DNA of 64,000 nucleotides from Paenibacillus catalpae (GTDB lineage: Bacteria > Bacillota > Bacilli > Paenibacillales > Paenibacillaceae), in NCBI RefSeq assembly GCF_900112695.1, contig NZ_FOMT01000008.1, positions 1-64,000 of the forward strand, given 5' to 3'. The position numbers and the translations under genes were made by a program. The notes under the pieces are model-generated. The model was not told the origin of the DNA, did no database searches, and saw nothing but the letters and a program-made list of their open reading frames with translations. The first letter of the stretch is position 1. Each line of letters begins with the position of its first letter. Positions 1-8,550 of this stretch are shown here, one piece after another.

Positions 1-128
1 GAAGCCCCCCTCAAGATGAGATTTCCCAATTAGTAAGACCCCTTGAAGACGACGAGGTTGATAGGTTCGGGGTGGAAGCACAGCAATGTGTGGAGCTGAC
101 GAATACTAATCGGTCGAGGGCTTATCCT
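1..128 (+). rRNA. 23S rRNA, 3' end (partial)
   Basis: The first bases carry the conserved end of Bacillota 23S rRNA, including GACGAATACTAATCGGTCGA just before the mature 3' end. Only the last ~128 nt are inside the window; the gene begins upstream. The exact end is estimated by comparison with the familiar Bacillus end. It is followed by a ~98-nt spacer and 5S rRNA, the usual rrn order. Confidence 0.93.
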
Positions 129-226
129 AATTAATACGAAGTAGTTGTACTTCGAAAGCATAGGCTTTGAACTTAAGGAATTCAAACTTTCGCATCCAGT
201 TTTCAAGGCGCAAATAACGCCTTACG

Positions 227-343
227 TTTGGTGGCGATGGCGGAGGGGAACCACGCGTTCCCATACCGAACACGACCGTTAAGCCCTCCAGCGCCAATGG
301 TACTTGGACCGCAGGGTCCTGGGAGAGTAGGACGTCGCCAAGC
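227..343 (+). rRNA. rrf: 5S rRNA
   Basis: About 117 nt beginning TTTGGTGGCGATGGCGGAGG and ending GGACGTCGCCAAGC. The two ends pair as helix I. The internal segment CCATACCGAACACG is the universally conserved 5S loop region. It is the last gene of the rRNA operon; no tRNA follows before the terminator. Confidence 0.96.
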
Positions 344-349
344 AACGAG

Positions 350-385
350 AAGCCTGTCGCATTTATGCGGCAGGCTTTTTGTTTT
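350..385 (+). terminator. rrn operon terminator
   Basis: The stem AGCCTGTCGC / GCGGCAGGCT around a short ATTTAT loop is followed by TTTTTGTTTTG. It closes the rRNA operon and faces the convergent gene that ends at 390. Confidence 0.9.
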
Positions 386-389
386 GTCT

Positions 390-920
390 TTATTGATGAT
401 AATATGAGGCTTCATTTCTTTGCAGGCGGAGAATACCGTCTTTACGCTGCTTGCGGAAGGCAAGGGATAAGAGCATCCGGGGAACGATGAGCCATAAATG
501 CCAGCAGAAGACGCTGATCAAGAGCGATGACTGAATCCATGGATACATAACAGCGACAGCACAGAGACCAATCCAGAAGAGATGGCGATGTACTCGGCGA
601 TATAAAGAGAGACGTATATCATTGGCTGGTTTGAACCCAAACCATGGTGGAGTGATTCCCCAAACCCAGCGCCGGTCCACGGCATCTTCGACACGTATAA
701 AGGCAAGCAGCAGAATAATAAGATGGATGACTTGAACGATGGCAAATCCGAAGAGCCAGCTGAACAGACCGTCCATGCCGTACATCAACAGCTGAAAAGC
801 AAGAAAGATAGCTGCAATAAGGATATGACTATGGACTAGCTCAGAACGGATAACCTTTCTTCGAACAAGCTGATATTGATATATCGTGGCTGCTTGCTGC
901 TCCGATAATGATTGACGCAT
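390..920 (-). CDS. conserved hypothetical multi-pass membrane protein
   Basis: A 176-residue protein of unknown function. I do not recognise a named family. About four hydrophobic segments are visible (roughly residues 32-52, 57-75, 113-130 and 130-150), separated by basic stretches, with a positively charged C-terminus, so it should sit in the cytoplasmic membrane. The ATG at 920 is preceded on the minus strand by GAAGGGAA at good spacing. It is convergent with the rRNA operon and divergent from gin. Reality of the gene is likely (good ribosome binding site, membrane-like composition), but its role is open. Confidence 0.65.
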   Translation of the reverse strand: MRQSLSEQQAATIYQYQLVRRKVIRSELVHSHILIAAIFLAFQLLMYGMDGLFSWLFGFAIVQVIHLIILLLAFIRVEDAVDRRWVWGITPPWFGFKPANDIRLSLYRRVHRHLFWIGLCAVAVMYPWIQSSLLISVFCWHLWLIVPRMLLSLAFRKQRKDGILRLQRNEASYYHQ

Positions 921-1102
921 GTATGACTTCCCTTCGTACTGTTGAAGTTACTTCTTAGTATATCGGCAATTTGGGATTCACCAATTAGGCGGATGCTGCA
1001 TACGATATAGAAATATTTGAAATGGGCTATGAAACAAGTATAAACCGCTAGAATATATGCCATAATAATAGCTATATAGGATGACAGAAAGGCGGGAATG
1101 CT

Positions 1103-1294
1103 ATGGTAGAAGATCGCCAGCTTCACTGTATTATTTGCGGGGAGAATAAAGCAGAGGGTGAAGGAATCCGCATTGTATCGGAGTTTATTTGCGAGACATG
1201 CGAATCCGAGATGGTGCGTACAGATGTAAAAGACGCTAAATATCCTTTCTTTATTCATCAAATGAAACAGATATTTATTGAAAAGAACGCTTGA
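1103..1294 (+). CDS. gin: sigma-G inhibitor Gin (CsfB)
   Basis: A 63-residue zinc-finger-type protein with two CxxC pairs (CIIC near residues 9-12 and CETC near 30-33), the hallmark of Gin/CsfB. In B. subtilis Gin is made in the forespore and holds sigma-G inactive until engulfment; it also antagonises sigma-E. The position fits: csfB begins the tmk-holB block in B. subtilis as well. The ATG has GGCGGGA upstream. The stop codon overlaps the left arm of a terminator. I saw no convincing sigma-F promoter upstream. Confidence 0.88.
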   Translation: MVEDRQLHCIICGENKAEGEGIRIVSEFICETCESEMVRTDVKDAKYPFFIHQMKQIFIEKNA

Positions 1295-1327
1295 GCGGAT
1301 TCTTTAATAGGATGCCGCTCTTTTTTT
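1293..1327 (+). terminator. terminator after gin
   Basis: GAGCGG and CCGCTC pair across an 16-nt interval that can pair further (ATTC/GGAT), followed by seven T. The left arm overlaps the last bases of gin. Confidence 0.8.
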
Positions 1328-1382
1328 GTGCAGAAATCCGTTACAATAGATGAAAATAGATAGAAGGGACGCTTTATTTATT

Positions 1383-2861
1383 ATGAACCAATTGCAGGCC
1401 CCTTTATTTGAAGCATTGGTACGGCATTATGAGAGCGGTCCGGTAAGTTTCCATGTGCCGGGTCACGGTTATGGGCAAATATACGAGCATGAACATTCCA
1501 TAGAGAAGAAATGGTTGTCTACCATTATGAAGCTGGACGCAACCGAGTTGTCGTCCACAGATGATCTGCATCATCCGGAATCCTCAATAGCCGAGGCGCA
1601 AAAGCTTGCAGCACAGTGCTTTGGTGCGGAGGAGACTCTTTTCCTTGTTGGAGGCAGTACTTCAGGAAACCTGGCGATGATTTTGGGGGTATGTGAGCCA
1701 GGCGATTTGATTATCGTTCAACGAAACGTACATAAGTCGGTCATCAATGGACTGAGGCTGGCAGGGGCTAGTGCGGTGTTTCTAATGCCGCGGATTGATG
1801 AGGAGACTGGACTGGCTACTATACCATCCATAGAGAATATGGAGCATGCCCTTCGGCTGTATCCTGAGGCTAAAGCGGTTATGCTGACAAATCCGAATTA
1901 TTATGGCATGACTACGAATCTGACAGAGTATGCGGAGCTTGTTCACCGCTATAATAAGCTGCTGTTAGTTGATGAGGCGCATGGCGCCCATTTTGGGCAG
2001 CATCCTTCTTTTCCAGAGTCAGCGATAAAAGCAGGGGCCGATGCTGTCGTTCAGTCGACTCATAAAACATTATCTGCCTTGACGATGGGGGCGATGCTCC
2101 ATATGCAGGGTGACCGAATTCCAAAGGAATCTATAAGGGATGTGCTTGCTGCGATTCAAAGCTCTAGTCCATCGTTCCCCATTATGGCCTCACTTGATGT
2201 TGCGCGCGTCATGGTGGACCGATATCAATCTGACTGGTTTGAACCGGGTGTTGCTTCCGCACAGGCGTTCAGGGACTGGCTAGATAATGGGGATGGGGCA
2301 TTAGAATGTCTACATGCGGGGCAAAAGTCGGCAGCATACGATAAGCTGGACCCGCTAAGAGTCGTACTGTGGGATGCTACGGGTACTTTAACCGGTTTCG
2401 AGCTGCAGAAGAAATTAGAGGAGCAAGGCTGCTGGGCGGAAATGGCGGATCTCAGGCATGTTGTCCTTGTTTGGGGTAGTCGTACTGGCGATGACGAAAG
2501 AAAAAAGCTGCAAGCTGTATGCACCCAAATTGAGCACTGGATTAAGGAAAGCCCTTCAAAGAATAGAGAGACAAAAGTTTCAGCAAGCATTTATAAGGGT
2601 AATGGTACTCCAAGCCTATTGAACCCGGTAAATTGGAACCGTAAAAAGAGGGAGCATCATAGAATACCATTGGTAGATGCGGAAGGTTTGGAGGCTGCAG
2701 AGATGGTCATTCCATATCCTCCTGGTATACCGGTTATCTATCCGGGGGAAATACTAACGAAAGAACTTATCCTGTATATTTCGACATTAGCTGAGACGGG
2801 AGCCAAATTTCAGGGGGCAGTCGACAGTAGCATGCAGACAATTGCCGTATATTCTCGCTAA
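1383..2861 (+). CDS. Orn/Lys/Arg decarboxylase family PLP enzyme (YaaO-like)
   Basis: A 492-residue fold-type I PLP enzyme of the ornithine/lysine/arginine decarboxylase family. Visible family motifs are the PGH near the N-terminus (FHVPGHGYG), GGSTSGNLAMIL (cofactor phosphate region), LLVDEAHGAHFG (the Asp contacting the pyridine N) and STHKTLSALTMGAML, whose Lys should form the Schiff base. The C-terminal domain with PYPPGIPVIYPGE is also typical. The substrate (Arg or Lys most likely) cannot be told from sequence. B. subtilis yaaO has the same place before tmk. I chose ATG 1383, which has AAGGGAC upstream, over an in-frame ATG at 1350 that lacks a site. Confidence 0.88.
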   Translation: MNQLQAPLFEALVRHYESGPVSFHVPGHGYGQIYEHEHSIEKKWLSTIMKLDATELSSTDDLHHPESSIAEAQKLAAQCFGAEETLFLVGGSTSGNLAMILGVCEPGDLIIVQRNVHKSVINGLRLAGASAVFLMPRIDEETGLATIPSIENMEHALRLYPEAKAVMLTNPNYYGMTTNLTEYAELVHRYNKLLLVDEAHGAHFGQHPSFPESAIKAGADAVVQSTHKTLSALTMGAMLHMQGDRIPKESIRDVLAAIQSSSPSFPIMASLDVARVMVDRYQSDWFEPGVASAQAFRDWLDNGDGALECLHAGQKSAAYDKLDPLRVVLWDATGTLTGFELQKKLEEQGCWAEMADLRHVVLVWGSRTGDDERKKLQAVCTQIEHWIKESPSKNRETKVSASIYKGNGTPSLLNPVNWNRKKREHHRIPLVDAEGLEAAEMVIPYPPGIPVIYPGEILTKELILYISTLAETGAKFQGAVDSSMQTIAVYSR

Positions 2862-2894
2862 TTAGGTGAAAATAATGGTACAAGGGTATTCGCT

Positions 2895-2922
2895 TTGTTA
2901 GAACTTTGTTAGAATATATACT
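2895..2922 (+). promoter_or_regulatory. candidate sigma-A promoter for tmk
   Basis: TTGTTA at 2895-2900 and TATACT at 2917-2922 with 16-bp spacing, 48 bp before the tmk start. The -35 lies in a tandem duplication of CTTTGTTAGAA. Confidence 0.5.
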
Positions 2923-2969
2923 ATACACAACTATAGTTATGATTAGCTTAGGTTAGGAGCCATACAAGG

Positions 2970-3623
2970 TTGAATAAGGGAATTTTTATTACTATAGAAG
3001 GCGGCGAAGGTGCCGGCAAAACAACACTGATTGAGCAGCTGGCGCATACGATGCAGCAGCGGGGCAAAGCCGTTATTACGACCCGCGAGCCGGGCGGCAT
3101 TCCGATTGCGGAGCAGATCCGTTCCGTTATCCTCGACCGCAGCCATACAGGTATGGATGCCAGGACGGAAGCCTTGCTCTATGCAGCTGCAAGACGCCAG
3201 CATCTGGTCGAGAAGGTCATGCCGGCACTTGCGGACGGTCAGATTGTCATCTGTGACCGTTTCGTAGACAGCAGCCTTGCTTACCAAGGTCATGCGAGAG
3301 GTCTTGGGATGGATGAGGTATGGTCGATCAACCGGTTCGCGGTGGATGGAGCAATGCCTCAGCTTACGATCTACATGGATATTGATCCGGAGGTTGGTTT
3401 AGAACGGATCAGATCCGCAGGGGAACGCGAAGTCAATCGCTTGGATCTGGAATCGCTTGCTTTTCACCAGCTTGTGCGAGAAGGCTATCAGAAGCTGCTT
3501 AAGCGGTTCCCGGATCGGATTGTGCAAGTAGACGCAGGAAAAGCTGCGAATGTTGTGCTGGAAGAAGTTATTTTGACGATTGACCGCAGATTTAAAGGAT
3601 TTTTCGCAGCTGATGTGCAATAA
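2970..3623 (+). CDS. tmk: thymidylate kinase
   Basis: A 217-residue dTMP kinase that phosphorylates dTMP to dTDP with ATP, an essential step of dTTP supply. The P-loop GGEGAGKTT is at residues 11-19, the DR(F/Y) motif appears as CDRFVDSSLAYQG near residue 95, and the LID region follows. The start is a TTG with TAGGAGCC upstream. Length is normal for the family. It is the first gene of the tmk-darA-yaaR-holB-ricT cluster. Confidence 0.97.
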   Translation: MNKGIFITIEGGEGAGKTTLIEQLAHTMQQRGKAVITTREPGGIPIAEQIRSVILDRSHTGMDARTEALLYAAARRQHLVEKVMPALADGQIVICDRFVDSSLAYQGHARGLGMDEVWSINRFAVDGAMPQLTIYMDIDPEVGLERIRSAGEREVNRLDLESLAFHQLVREGYQKLLKRFPDRIVQVDAGKAANVVLEEVILTIDRRFKGFFAADVQ

Positions 3624-3682
3624 ACAACGTAGGAATGACTTTGTGCCTGTTCTATTAACCTAACGAAATGGGAGGAATGAGG

Positions 3683-4012
3683 ATGAAATTAGTCATTGCG
3701 ATTGTACAAGATAAGGACAGCAACCGACTGTCAAATGCTCTTGTGAAGGATGGATTCCGGGCAACCAAGCTTGCAAGTACGGGGGGATTCCTTCGTGCCG
3801 GCAATACAACCTTTATGATTGGTATAGAAGATGAACGTGTTCATGAAGTGCTGCAAGTGATCAGCTCGAATTGCAAGGTGAGAGATCAATTGGTAACGCC
3901 GGTATCTCCAATCGGTGGCTCGACCGATTCGTATATTCCTTTCCCTGTAGAGGTGCAGGTAGGCGGCGCGGCGGTATTCGTCGTTCCTGTTGAGCGATTC
4001 GAACATTTCTGA
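3683..4012 (+). CDS. darA: cyclic-di-AMP receptor DarA (PstA/YaaQ)
   Basis: A 109-residue PII-like signalling protein that binds c-di-AMP as a trimer. It shows the family pattern KLVIAIVQDKDSNRL at the start, then FRATKLASTGGFLRAGNTTF, the loop forming the nucleotide pocket. The function downstream of c-di-AMP binding is still unclear in the family. The start is the ATG at 3683, which follows GGAGGAATGAGG; an upstream in-frame ATG at 3668 lies before that site. Same position as B. subtilis yaaQ. A c-di-AMP riboswitch lies 8 kb downstream. Confidence 0.95.
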   Translation: MKLVIAIVQDKDSNRLSNALVKDGFRATKLASTGGFLRAGNTTFMIGIEDERVHEVLQVISSNCKVRDQLVTPVSPIGGSTDSYIPFPVEVQVGGAAVFVVPVERFEHF

Positions 4013-4028
4013 TGGGGCGTGTTGAGCG

Positions 4029-4472
4029 ATGAAGATCGATCAAAGCTGGCGTCCGCTTGGCCAGAACCGCACAGGCGGAGATACGGCTGCGAAGCCGGCT
4101 CCGACTAGAAGCTTCTCCGATGCAATGGTACAGCAAGACGCTCTGCGGACGCAGGAACAGCTGCAGCAGAAGCTCGATGAGATTCATAGGCAAGGCGAGC
4201 GTCTCGCCAGGACTATGACGGTCCGCGAGCTGAAGATGTACCGGCAAATGGTAAAGCGATTCCTCGAGGATACGGTTAGACGCGGAATCGGGCTGAAAGA
4301 GCTGCGCGGTTTTGATCGAAGAGGCAGGACCAAACGATACAAGCTGCTGGATGAGATAGATTCGGCGCTGGTGTCGATGGCCGAGGAACTGCTGGATAGT
4401 GAGCAGGGCAGAATTGAGCTGCTTGGCCGGATCGGAGAAATTCGCGGACTTCTTATTAATTTATTGTTTTAA
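4029..4472 (+). CDS. yaaR: YaaR family protein (DUF327)
   Basis: A 147-residue, mostly helical and highly charged protein of the YaaR/DUF327 family, with the conserved segment LARTMTVRELKMYRQMVKRF near the middle and a leucine-rich C-terminus. The molecular function is not established. It starts 16 bp after darA and is followed 20 bp later by holB, the same order as in B. subtilis. No membrane segment or signal peptide is visible. Confidence 0.88.
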   Translation: MKIDQSWRPLGQNRTGGDTAAKPAPTRSFSDAMVQQDALRTQEQLQQKLDEIHRQGERLARTMTVRELKMYRQMVKRFLEDTVRRGIGLKELRGFDRRGRTKRYKLLDEIDSALVSMAEELLDSEQGRIELLGRIGEIRGLLINLLF

Positions 4473-4492
4473 GAAAGGGTAAGGAATAAGCA

Positions 4493-5470
4493 ATGAGCAT
4501 GGAACAAGTAGCCGGCCAATGGAAAGCAAAGCGGATATTAAAGCATGCGCTGCAGAGCGGAAAGGTATCGCATGCTTATTTGTTCTACGGTCCTTCCGGT
4601 ACAGGAAGAAAGGCTATGGCAAGAGCCTTCGCTAAGGCACTGTTTTGTACAGAGGGCGGAGATGATGCTTGTGATCGTTGCTTGGAGTGCCGGAAGTTCG
4701 ATAATGGGAATCAGCCGGATTTGCTGACCATTACACCGGATGGGCAATCCATCAAGATTGATCAAATCCGCGAGCTCCAGAGGGAGCTTGCATACAGGGG
4801 GAGCGGAACTTCACAAAAGGTATATATTGTCGAGCGTGCGGAGACAATGACCCTTCAGGCAGCAAACAGTCTGCTCAAGTTTTTGGAAGAGCCGCTTTCC
4901 CCTATTGTTGCCATACTGATCACGGATAATGGACAAGCTGTATTGCCGACGATCCGTTCAAGAGCGCAGTGGGTGCCATTTCTGCCATTCTCCTCAAGCG
5001 AAATGCTGCAGGCATTGGTGGATGAAGGTGCCTCGCCGCTTCTGGCTCGTGCAGCTGTGCAGCTGAGCTCCGGACTTGACGGTGCTAGAGAGATTATCCA
5101 ACAGAATCAGTTTGCAGAAATCAGAAACGTAGTGATACAATTAGGGAAGGAGAGTCTGACCCGATTCACCGCGGGAATGCTCACCGCCCAGCAGCAATTT
5201 TTCAAAACGGACCTGGCAGGTGAGGCACAGCTATTGTTGTCTCTATTTGTATTATGGTTCAAAGACATGATTCAATTTCAGGCCGGAAGGCAGGAAAGTA
5301 TTGTTTATATAGATCAGTTGGACTGGATAAGCAAGCATGCGTTTAACCGCCCGATCGAGAGTTGGATCTCTTGCATCGAGCATACCCTTGAAGCGGGTAA
5401 GCGAATACGTTCCAACGTATCCCCGCAGCTTGCTATCGAGCAACTATTGGTAAACCTACAGGAGGGCTAA
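4493..5470 (+). CDS. holB: DNA polymerase III delta' subunit
   Basis: A 325-residue clamp-loader subunit that helps load the beta clamp on DNA. The N-terminal AAA+ domain shows GPSGTGRK at residues 33-40 and a zinc-binding Cys set (Cys52, and Cys60, 63 and 66 in CDRCLEC). SLLKFLEEP is the conserved region after the Walker B equivalent. The C-terminal helical domain is less conserved. Spacing to the neighbours is short, so it is probably cotranscribed with yaaR and ricT. Confidence 0.95.
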   Translation: MSMEQVAGQWKAKRILKHALQSGKVSHAYLFYGPSGTGRKAMARAFAKALFCTEGGDDACDRCLECRKFDNGNQPDLLTITPDGQSIKIDQIRELQRELAYRGSGTSQKVYIVERAETMTLQAANSLLKFLEEPLSPIVAILITDNGQAVLPTIRSRAQWVPFLPFSSSEMLQALVDEGASPLLARAAVQLSSGLDGAREIIQQNQFAEIRNVVIQLGKESLTRFTAGMLTAQQQFFKTDLAGEAQLLLSLFVLWFKDMIQFQAGRQESIVYIDQLDWISKHAFNRPIESWISCIEHTLEAGKRIRSNVSPQLAIEQLLVNLQEG

Positions 5471-5474
5471 ATCC

Positions 5475-6284
5475 TTGTATAACGTCGTCGGTGTCCGCTT
5501 TAAGAAGGCGGGCAAGATTTATTACTTCGATCCGGCCCTGCACCCCGTGGACAAGGACCAGCATGTTATTGTCGAAACGGCCAGGGGGATCGAATATGGT
5601 AAAGTCGTGGTTGGACAGAAAGAAGTCGGTGAATCGGACGTCGTCCTTCCGCTAAAGAAAGTGATCCGGATTGCCAGTGAGGTAGATGCGAAGGTCGTGG
5701 AAGAGAATCGCGCTGCCGCGAAAAACGCATTCGCTACCTGTTTGGAAAAAATCAGGGATCACCAGCTGAAGATGAAGCTGGTTGACGTGGAATTCACATT
5801 TGACCGCAACAAAATCATCTTCTACTTTACAGCAGAAGGAAGAGTCGACTTCCGGGAGCTTGTAAAAGATTTGGCCAGTGTGTTCCGTACACGGATTGAG
5901 CTTAGGCAAATTGGTGTACGTGACGAAGCGAAGATGCTGGGAGGCATCGGACCATGCGGACGCGTATTATGCTGTTCGTCCTGGCTCGGAGATTTCGAGC
6001 CGGTATCAATCAAGATGGCCAAGGATCAGAACTTATCGCTCAATCCTACGAAGATCTCGGGATTATGCGGCCGTCTCATGTGCTGCTTGAAATTCGAGCA
6101 TGACAATTATGAAAGCGTGCGGGAGGAGCTTCCTTCCGTCGGCAAGATTGTCGTCACGTCTTATGGCGAAGGCAAAGTAACGGGCATCAACGCTTCCACG
6201 AAGTCTGTGTACGTGCAGTTGTTCGATGTGTCGGGTAAACCGAAGGAGCTGCCGCTCGACGATGTGGTTGTGAAGGAACAATGA
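5475..6284 (+). CDS. ricT: RicT (YaaT), PSP1-domain protein of the Y-complex
   Basis: A 269-residue PSP1 protein. In B. subtilis RicT works with RicA and RicF in a complex that carries Fe-S clusters, stimulates RNase Y-dependent RNA maturation and promotes entry into sporulation, competence and biofilm formation. The Cys-rich stretches GPCGRVLCCSSW and GLCGRLMCCLKFEHDNY are clear and match the family. The start is TTG 5475 with GGAGGG (5461-5466) overlapping the end of holB. Confidence 0.95.
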   Translation: MYNVVGVRFKKAGKIYYFDPALHPVDKDQHVIVETARGIEYGKVVVGQKEVGESDVVLPLKKVIRIASEVDAKVVEENRAAAKNAFATCLEKIRDHQLKMKLVDVEFTFDRNKIIFYFTAEGRVDFRELVKDLASVFRTRIELRQIGVRDEAKMLGGIGPCGRVLCCSSWLGDFEPVSIKMAKDQNLSLNPTKISGLCGRLMCCLKFEHDNYESVREELPSVGKIVVTSYGEGKVTGINASTKSVYVQLFDVSGKPKELPLDDVVVKEQ

Positions 6285-6316
6285 ACGACTACGTTTGAAA
6301 GCTCTGGGGTGAAAGC

Positions 6317-6736
6317 TTGGAGAACAAAGAAATCTTTAATCAAATGGAGCAATTAGAAAGCCAGATGGGTAATATTCATGCTCATATCGGCGTTCTCAAA
6401 CAGCGGGTCAAAGAACTGCTGGAAGAAAATCAGCAGCTAAGTATGGAAAATGAACAGCTGCGCAAAATATTGAAACGCGAGACGTCGCCGAAGCCAAAGT
6501 CTGCTGCTAATCGGAATGAGGGACAAGCTGCACAACAGCCTGTCCGTCGGGAGATTGCAGCGCATGCGGAGGAAGATACGGTTAACGATACATCGCAGCA
6601 AGCCGGTCTCGTCGGTGAGGCGCATGATAATTTGGCTAGGCTGTATCACGAAGGATTCCACATTTGCAACGTATACTACGGGCATTTGCGGACAGAAGGA
6701 GATTGCTTGTTCTGCTTATCCTTCCTTAATAAATAA
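6317..6736 (+). CDS. yabA: replication initiation control protein YabA
   Basis: A 139-residue negative regulator of replication initiation that binds DnaA and the DnaN clamp. The N-terminal half is a heptad-rich coiled coil used for tetramerisation. The C-terminus has the zinc motif seen here as FHICNVYYG followed by CLFCLSFL. The start is TTG with GGGGTGAA upstream. The middle is a variable, low-complexity linker. Same neighbours as in B. subtilis. Confidence 0.93.
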   Translation: MENKEIFNQMEQLESQMGNIHAHIGVLKQRVKELLEENQQLSMENEQLRKILKRETSPKPKSAANRNEGQAAQQPVRREIAAHAEEDTVNDTSQQAGLVGEAHDNLARLYHEGFHICNVYYGHLRTEGDCLFCLSFLNK

Positions 6737-6751
6737 CAGAACATTGTATGC

Positions 6752-6785
6752 ATACCGTCCTTGCTTTTGAGGGCGGTATCTTTAT
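6752..6785 (+). terminator. weak terminator after yabA
   Basis: ATACCGTCCT pairs with AGGGCGGTAT over an 8-nt loop and is followed by only CTTTATG, so termination may be partial. Confidence 0.5.
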
Positions 6786-6806
6786 GTTAGGGGAGTTAGG
6801 TCAAAG

Positions 6807-7502
6807 GTGCAGGAAGTAAAACTGGAACCAAATGAACGAATTGACGATTTGATGACGGAGACGGGGCTGCACATTATTCAAAGCCGGGAAGTATTCAGCT
6901 TCTCCCTTGATGCTGTGCTATTGTCCAAGTTCGCTACGATTCCGAAGGGCGGACGCATTATTGATTTGTGTACCGGCAACGGTGTTATTCCGATGCTCCT
7001 CACGACCAGGACGAGTGCTCGGATTGATGCGGTTGAGATCCAGCCGAGACTTGCTGATATGGCAAGGCGTAGTGTTGAGATGAATAACTTGTCAGAGCAA
7101 ATTTCTATAATAGAAGCAGATCTGAAAATATTCGCAAAAGAAGCGGGTAATGGTATTTATGACGCCGTTACGGTCAATCCTCCATACATGGCGGTAAAAG
7201 CGGGCGACTCCAATGAAAATGAGCACTATGCGATTGCGCGCCATGAAGTACACTGCACGCTGGATGACGTTGTTCATGCCTGTGCAAGGCTTGTCCGTTC
7301 CGGAGGAAGGGTCGCGATGGTTCACCGGCCATCCCGGTTCATTGATATTATAGAGACGATGCGGAAATACCGGCTTGAGCCGAAGCGTGTGCAATTTGTT
7401 CATCCGAATGCGCAAGGAGAGGCCAATATGGTGCTCATTGAAGCCATACGTGACGGTAAGCCGGAGCTTAGGCTGCTGCCGCCGGTTTTTGTCTATGAAT
7501 AA
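6807..7502 (+). CDS. yabB: tRNA1(Val) adenine-37-N6 methyltransferase-like protein (YabB/TrmN6)
   Basis: A 231-residue class I SAM-dependent methyltransferase. The SAM-binding motif is RIIDLCTGNGVIPMLL near residues 50-65 and the N6-adenine motif NPPY is in VNPPYM. The E. coli relative TrmN6 (YfiC) methylates A37 of tRNA1(Val); the substrate here is inferred. The start is GTG 6807 with GGGGAG upstream. In B. subtilis yazA lies between this gene and rsmI, but here there is no room for it. Confidence 0.87.
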   Translation: MQEVKLEPNERIDDLMTETGLHIIQSREVFSFSLDAVLLSKFATIPKGGRIIDLCTGNGVIPMLLTTRTSARIDAVEIQPRLADMARRSVEMNNLSEQISIIEADLKIFAKEAGNGIYDAVTVNPPYMAVKAGDSNENEHYAIARHEVHCTLDDVVHACARLVRSGGRVAMVHRPSRFIDIIETMRKYRLEPKRVQFVHPNAQGEANMVLIEAIRDGKPELRLLPPVFVYE

Positions 7503-7546
7503 GAGGCGAGCAGTCAGCTGCTTTACAGATGAGAGGGAGCGCACAG

Positions 7547-8428
7547 ATGGTACAGATACAAAAGAGCTTTAAAGAGCAGACGAAGTACGGCACTCTATAC
7601 CTGGTTGCAACACCAATCGGCAATCTGGAGGATATGACCTTCCGGGCGATCCGGACGTTAAAGGAAGTACAGCTTATCGCTGCAGAGGATACCAGGCAGA
7701 CGCGCAAGCTGCTTACGCACTTCGAAATCTCTACCAGACTAGTCAGCTATCATGAGCATAATAAACAGGCTAGCGGCAGCGAGCTTATCCGTCTATTAAT
7801 AGAAGGGCAATCTATTGCTTTGGTTAGTGACGCGGGCTTGCCGGCTGTGAGCGATCCTGGAGCTGATCTGGTAGCCGATGCGGTAGAGCAGGGAATTCCT
7901 GTTGTACCGATTCCAGGGGCTAACGCAGCATTATCGGCCTTGATCATTTCGGGATTGCCGACAGACCGATTTATGTTTACCGGGTTCCCGCCAAGAGATA
8001 AGAAGCCGCTTGCGGAATGGCTGATCCGTCTGCAGCATCAAGAAGGGACTTTGATGCTGTATGAATCTCCTCACCGCCTCAAGAAGACGCTGGATGCGAT
8101 GCTGGAGCACTGGGGCGACCGGCGGATTGCGATGGTAAGAGAGCTGACAAAGCGCCATGAGGAAGCGGCACGAGGGACGATCTCAGAATGTCTGGCCTTT
8201 CTGGAGGTGAATCCGCCTCTCGGAGAATATTGTCTTATAGTAGAAGGCGCGGCTTCAGGAGCGGGTGATCTAGCGAATAACGGAGAGACTTGGTGGGGTT
8301 CACTTGAGCTTGAGCAGCATGTGGCCCATTATGAGAACGGAGGCCTGGACCGTAAAGAAGCGATAAAAAAAGCGGCACAGGACCGCGGCCTGCCAAAGCG
8401 GGATGTCTATAACGCAGTAAACCGTTAG
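7547..8428 (+). CDS. rsmI: 16S rRNA (cytidine-1402-2'-O)-methyltransferase
   Basis: A 293-residue RsmI, which 2'-O-methylates C1402 in the decoding centre of 16S rRNA. Family motifs in order: LVATPIGNLEDMTFRA, AEDTRQTRKLL, SDAGLPAVSDPG, IPGANAALSALIISG and FTGFPPR. The start at ATG 7547 is supported by GAGAGGGA (7531-7538); an in-frame ATG at 7529 precedes that site. The last codons overlap a hairpin. Confidence 0.95.
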   Translation: MVQIQKSFKEQTKYGTLYLVATPIGNLEDMTFRAIRTLKEVQLIAAEDTRQTRKLLTHFEISTRLVSYHEHNKQASGSELIRLLIEGQSIALVSDAGLPAVSDPGADLVADAVEQGIPVVPIPGANAALSALIISGLPTDRFMFTGFPPRDKKPLAEWLIRLQHQEGTLMLYESPHRLKKTLDAMLEHWGDRRIAMVRELTKRHEEAARGTISECLAFLEVNPPLGEYCLIVEGAASGAGDLANNGETWWGSLELEQHVAHYENGGLDRKEAIKKAAQDRGLPKRDVYNAVNR

Positions 8429-8439
8429 TTTACTGCGTT
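8411..8439 (+). terminator. hairpin at the end of rsmI
   Basis: Perfect 12-bp stem AACGCAGTAAAC / GTTTACTGCGTT overlapping the rsmI stop. The T-run after it is poor (ATTTGGG), so this is a weak terminator, or a 3'-end stabilising hairpin between convergent genes. Confidence 0.6.
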
Positions 8440-8447
8440 ATTTGGGC

Positions 8448-8486
8448 AAAAAAAGACCTTCCTGGCCGGGTTCTAGCACAGGAAGG
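8448..8486 (-). terminator. abrB terminator
   Basis: On the minus strand CCTTCCTG and CAGGAAGG pair and are followed by TCTTTTTTTG. It ends the abrB transcript against rsmI. Confidence 0.82.
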
Positions 8487-8550
8487 CATCAAGGAGTATA
8501 AAAAGGTTAGAATTAACAAGTTGGTGTATTTCTATTATAACCTATATTTC

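Noticed and set aside
1000..1090. Sigma-F promoter before gin
   Set aside because: GTATA near 1038 has no acceptable -10 partner; two or more key bases mismatch.
836..1261. 141-codon minus-strand frame over gin
   Set aside because: It overlaps gin and a divergent promoter region, has no family features and no good start.
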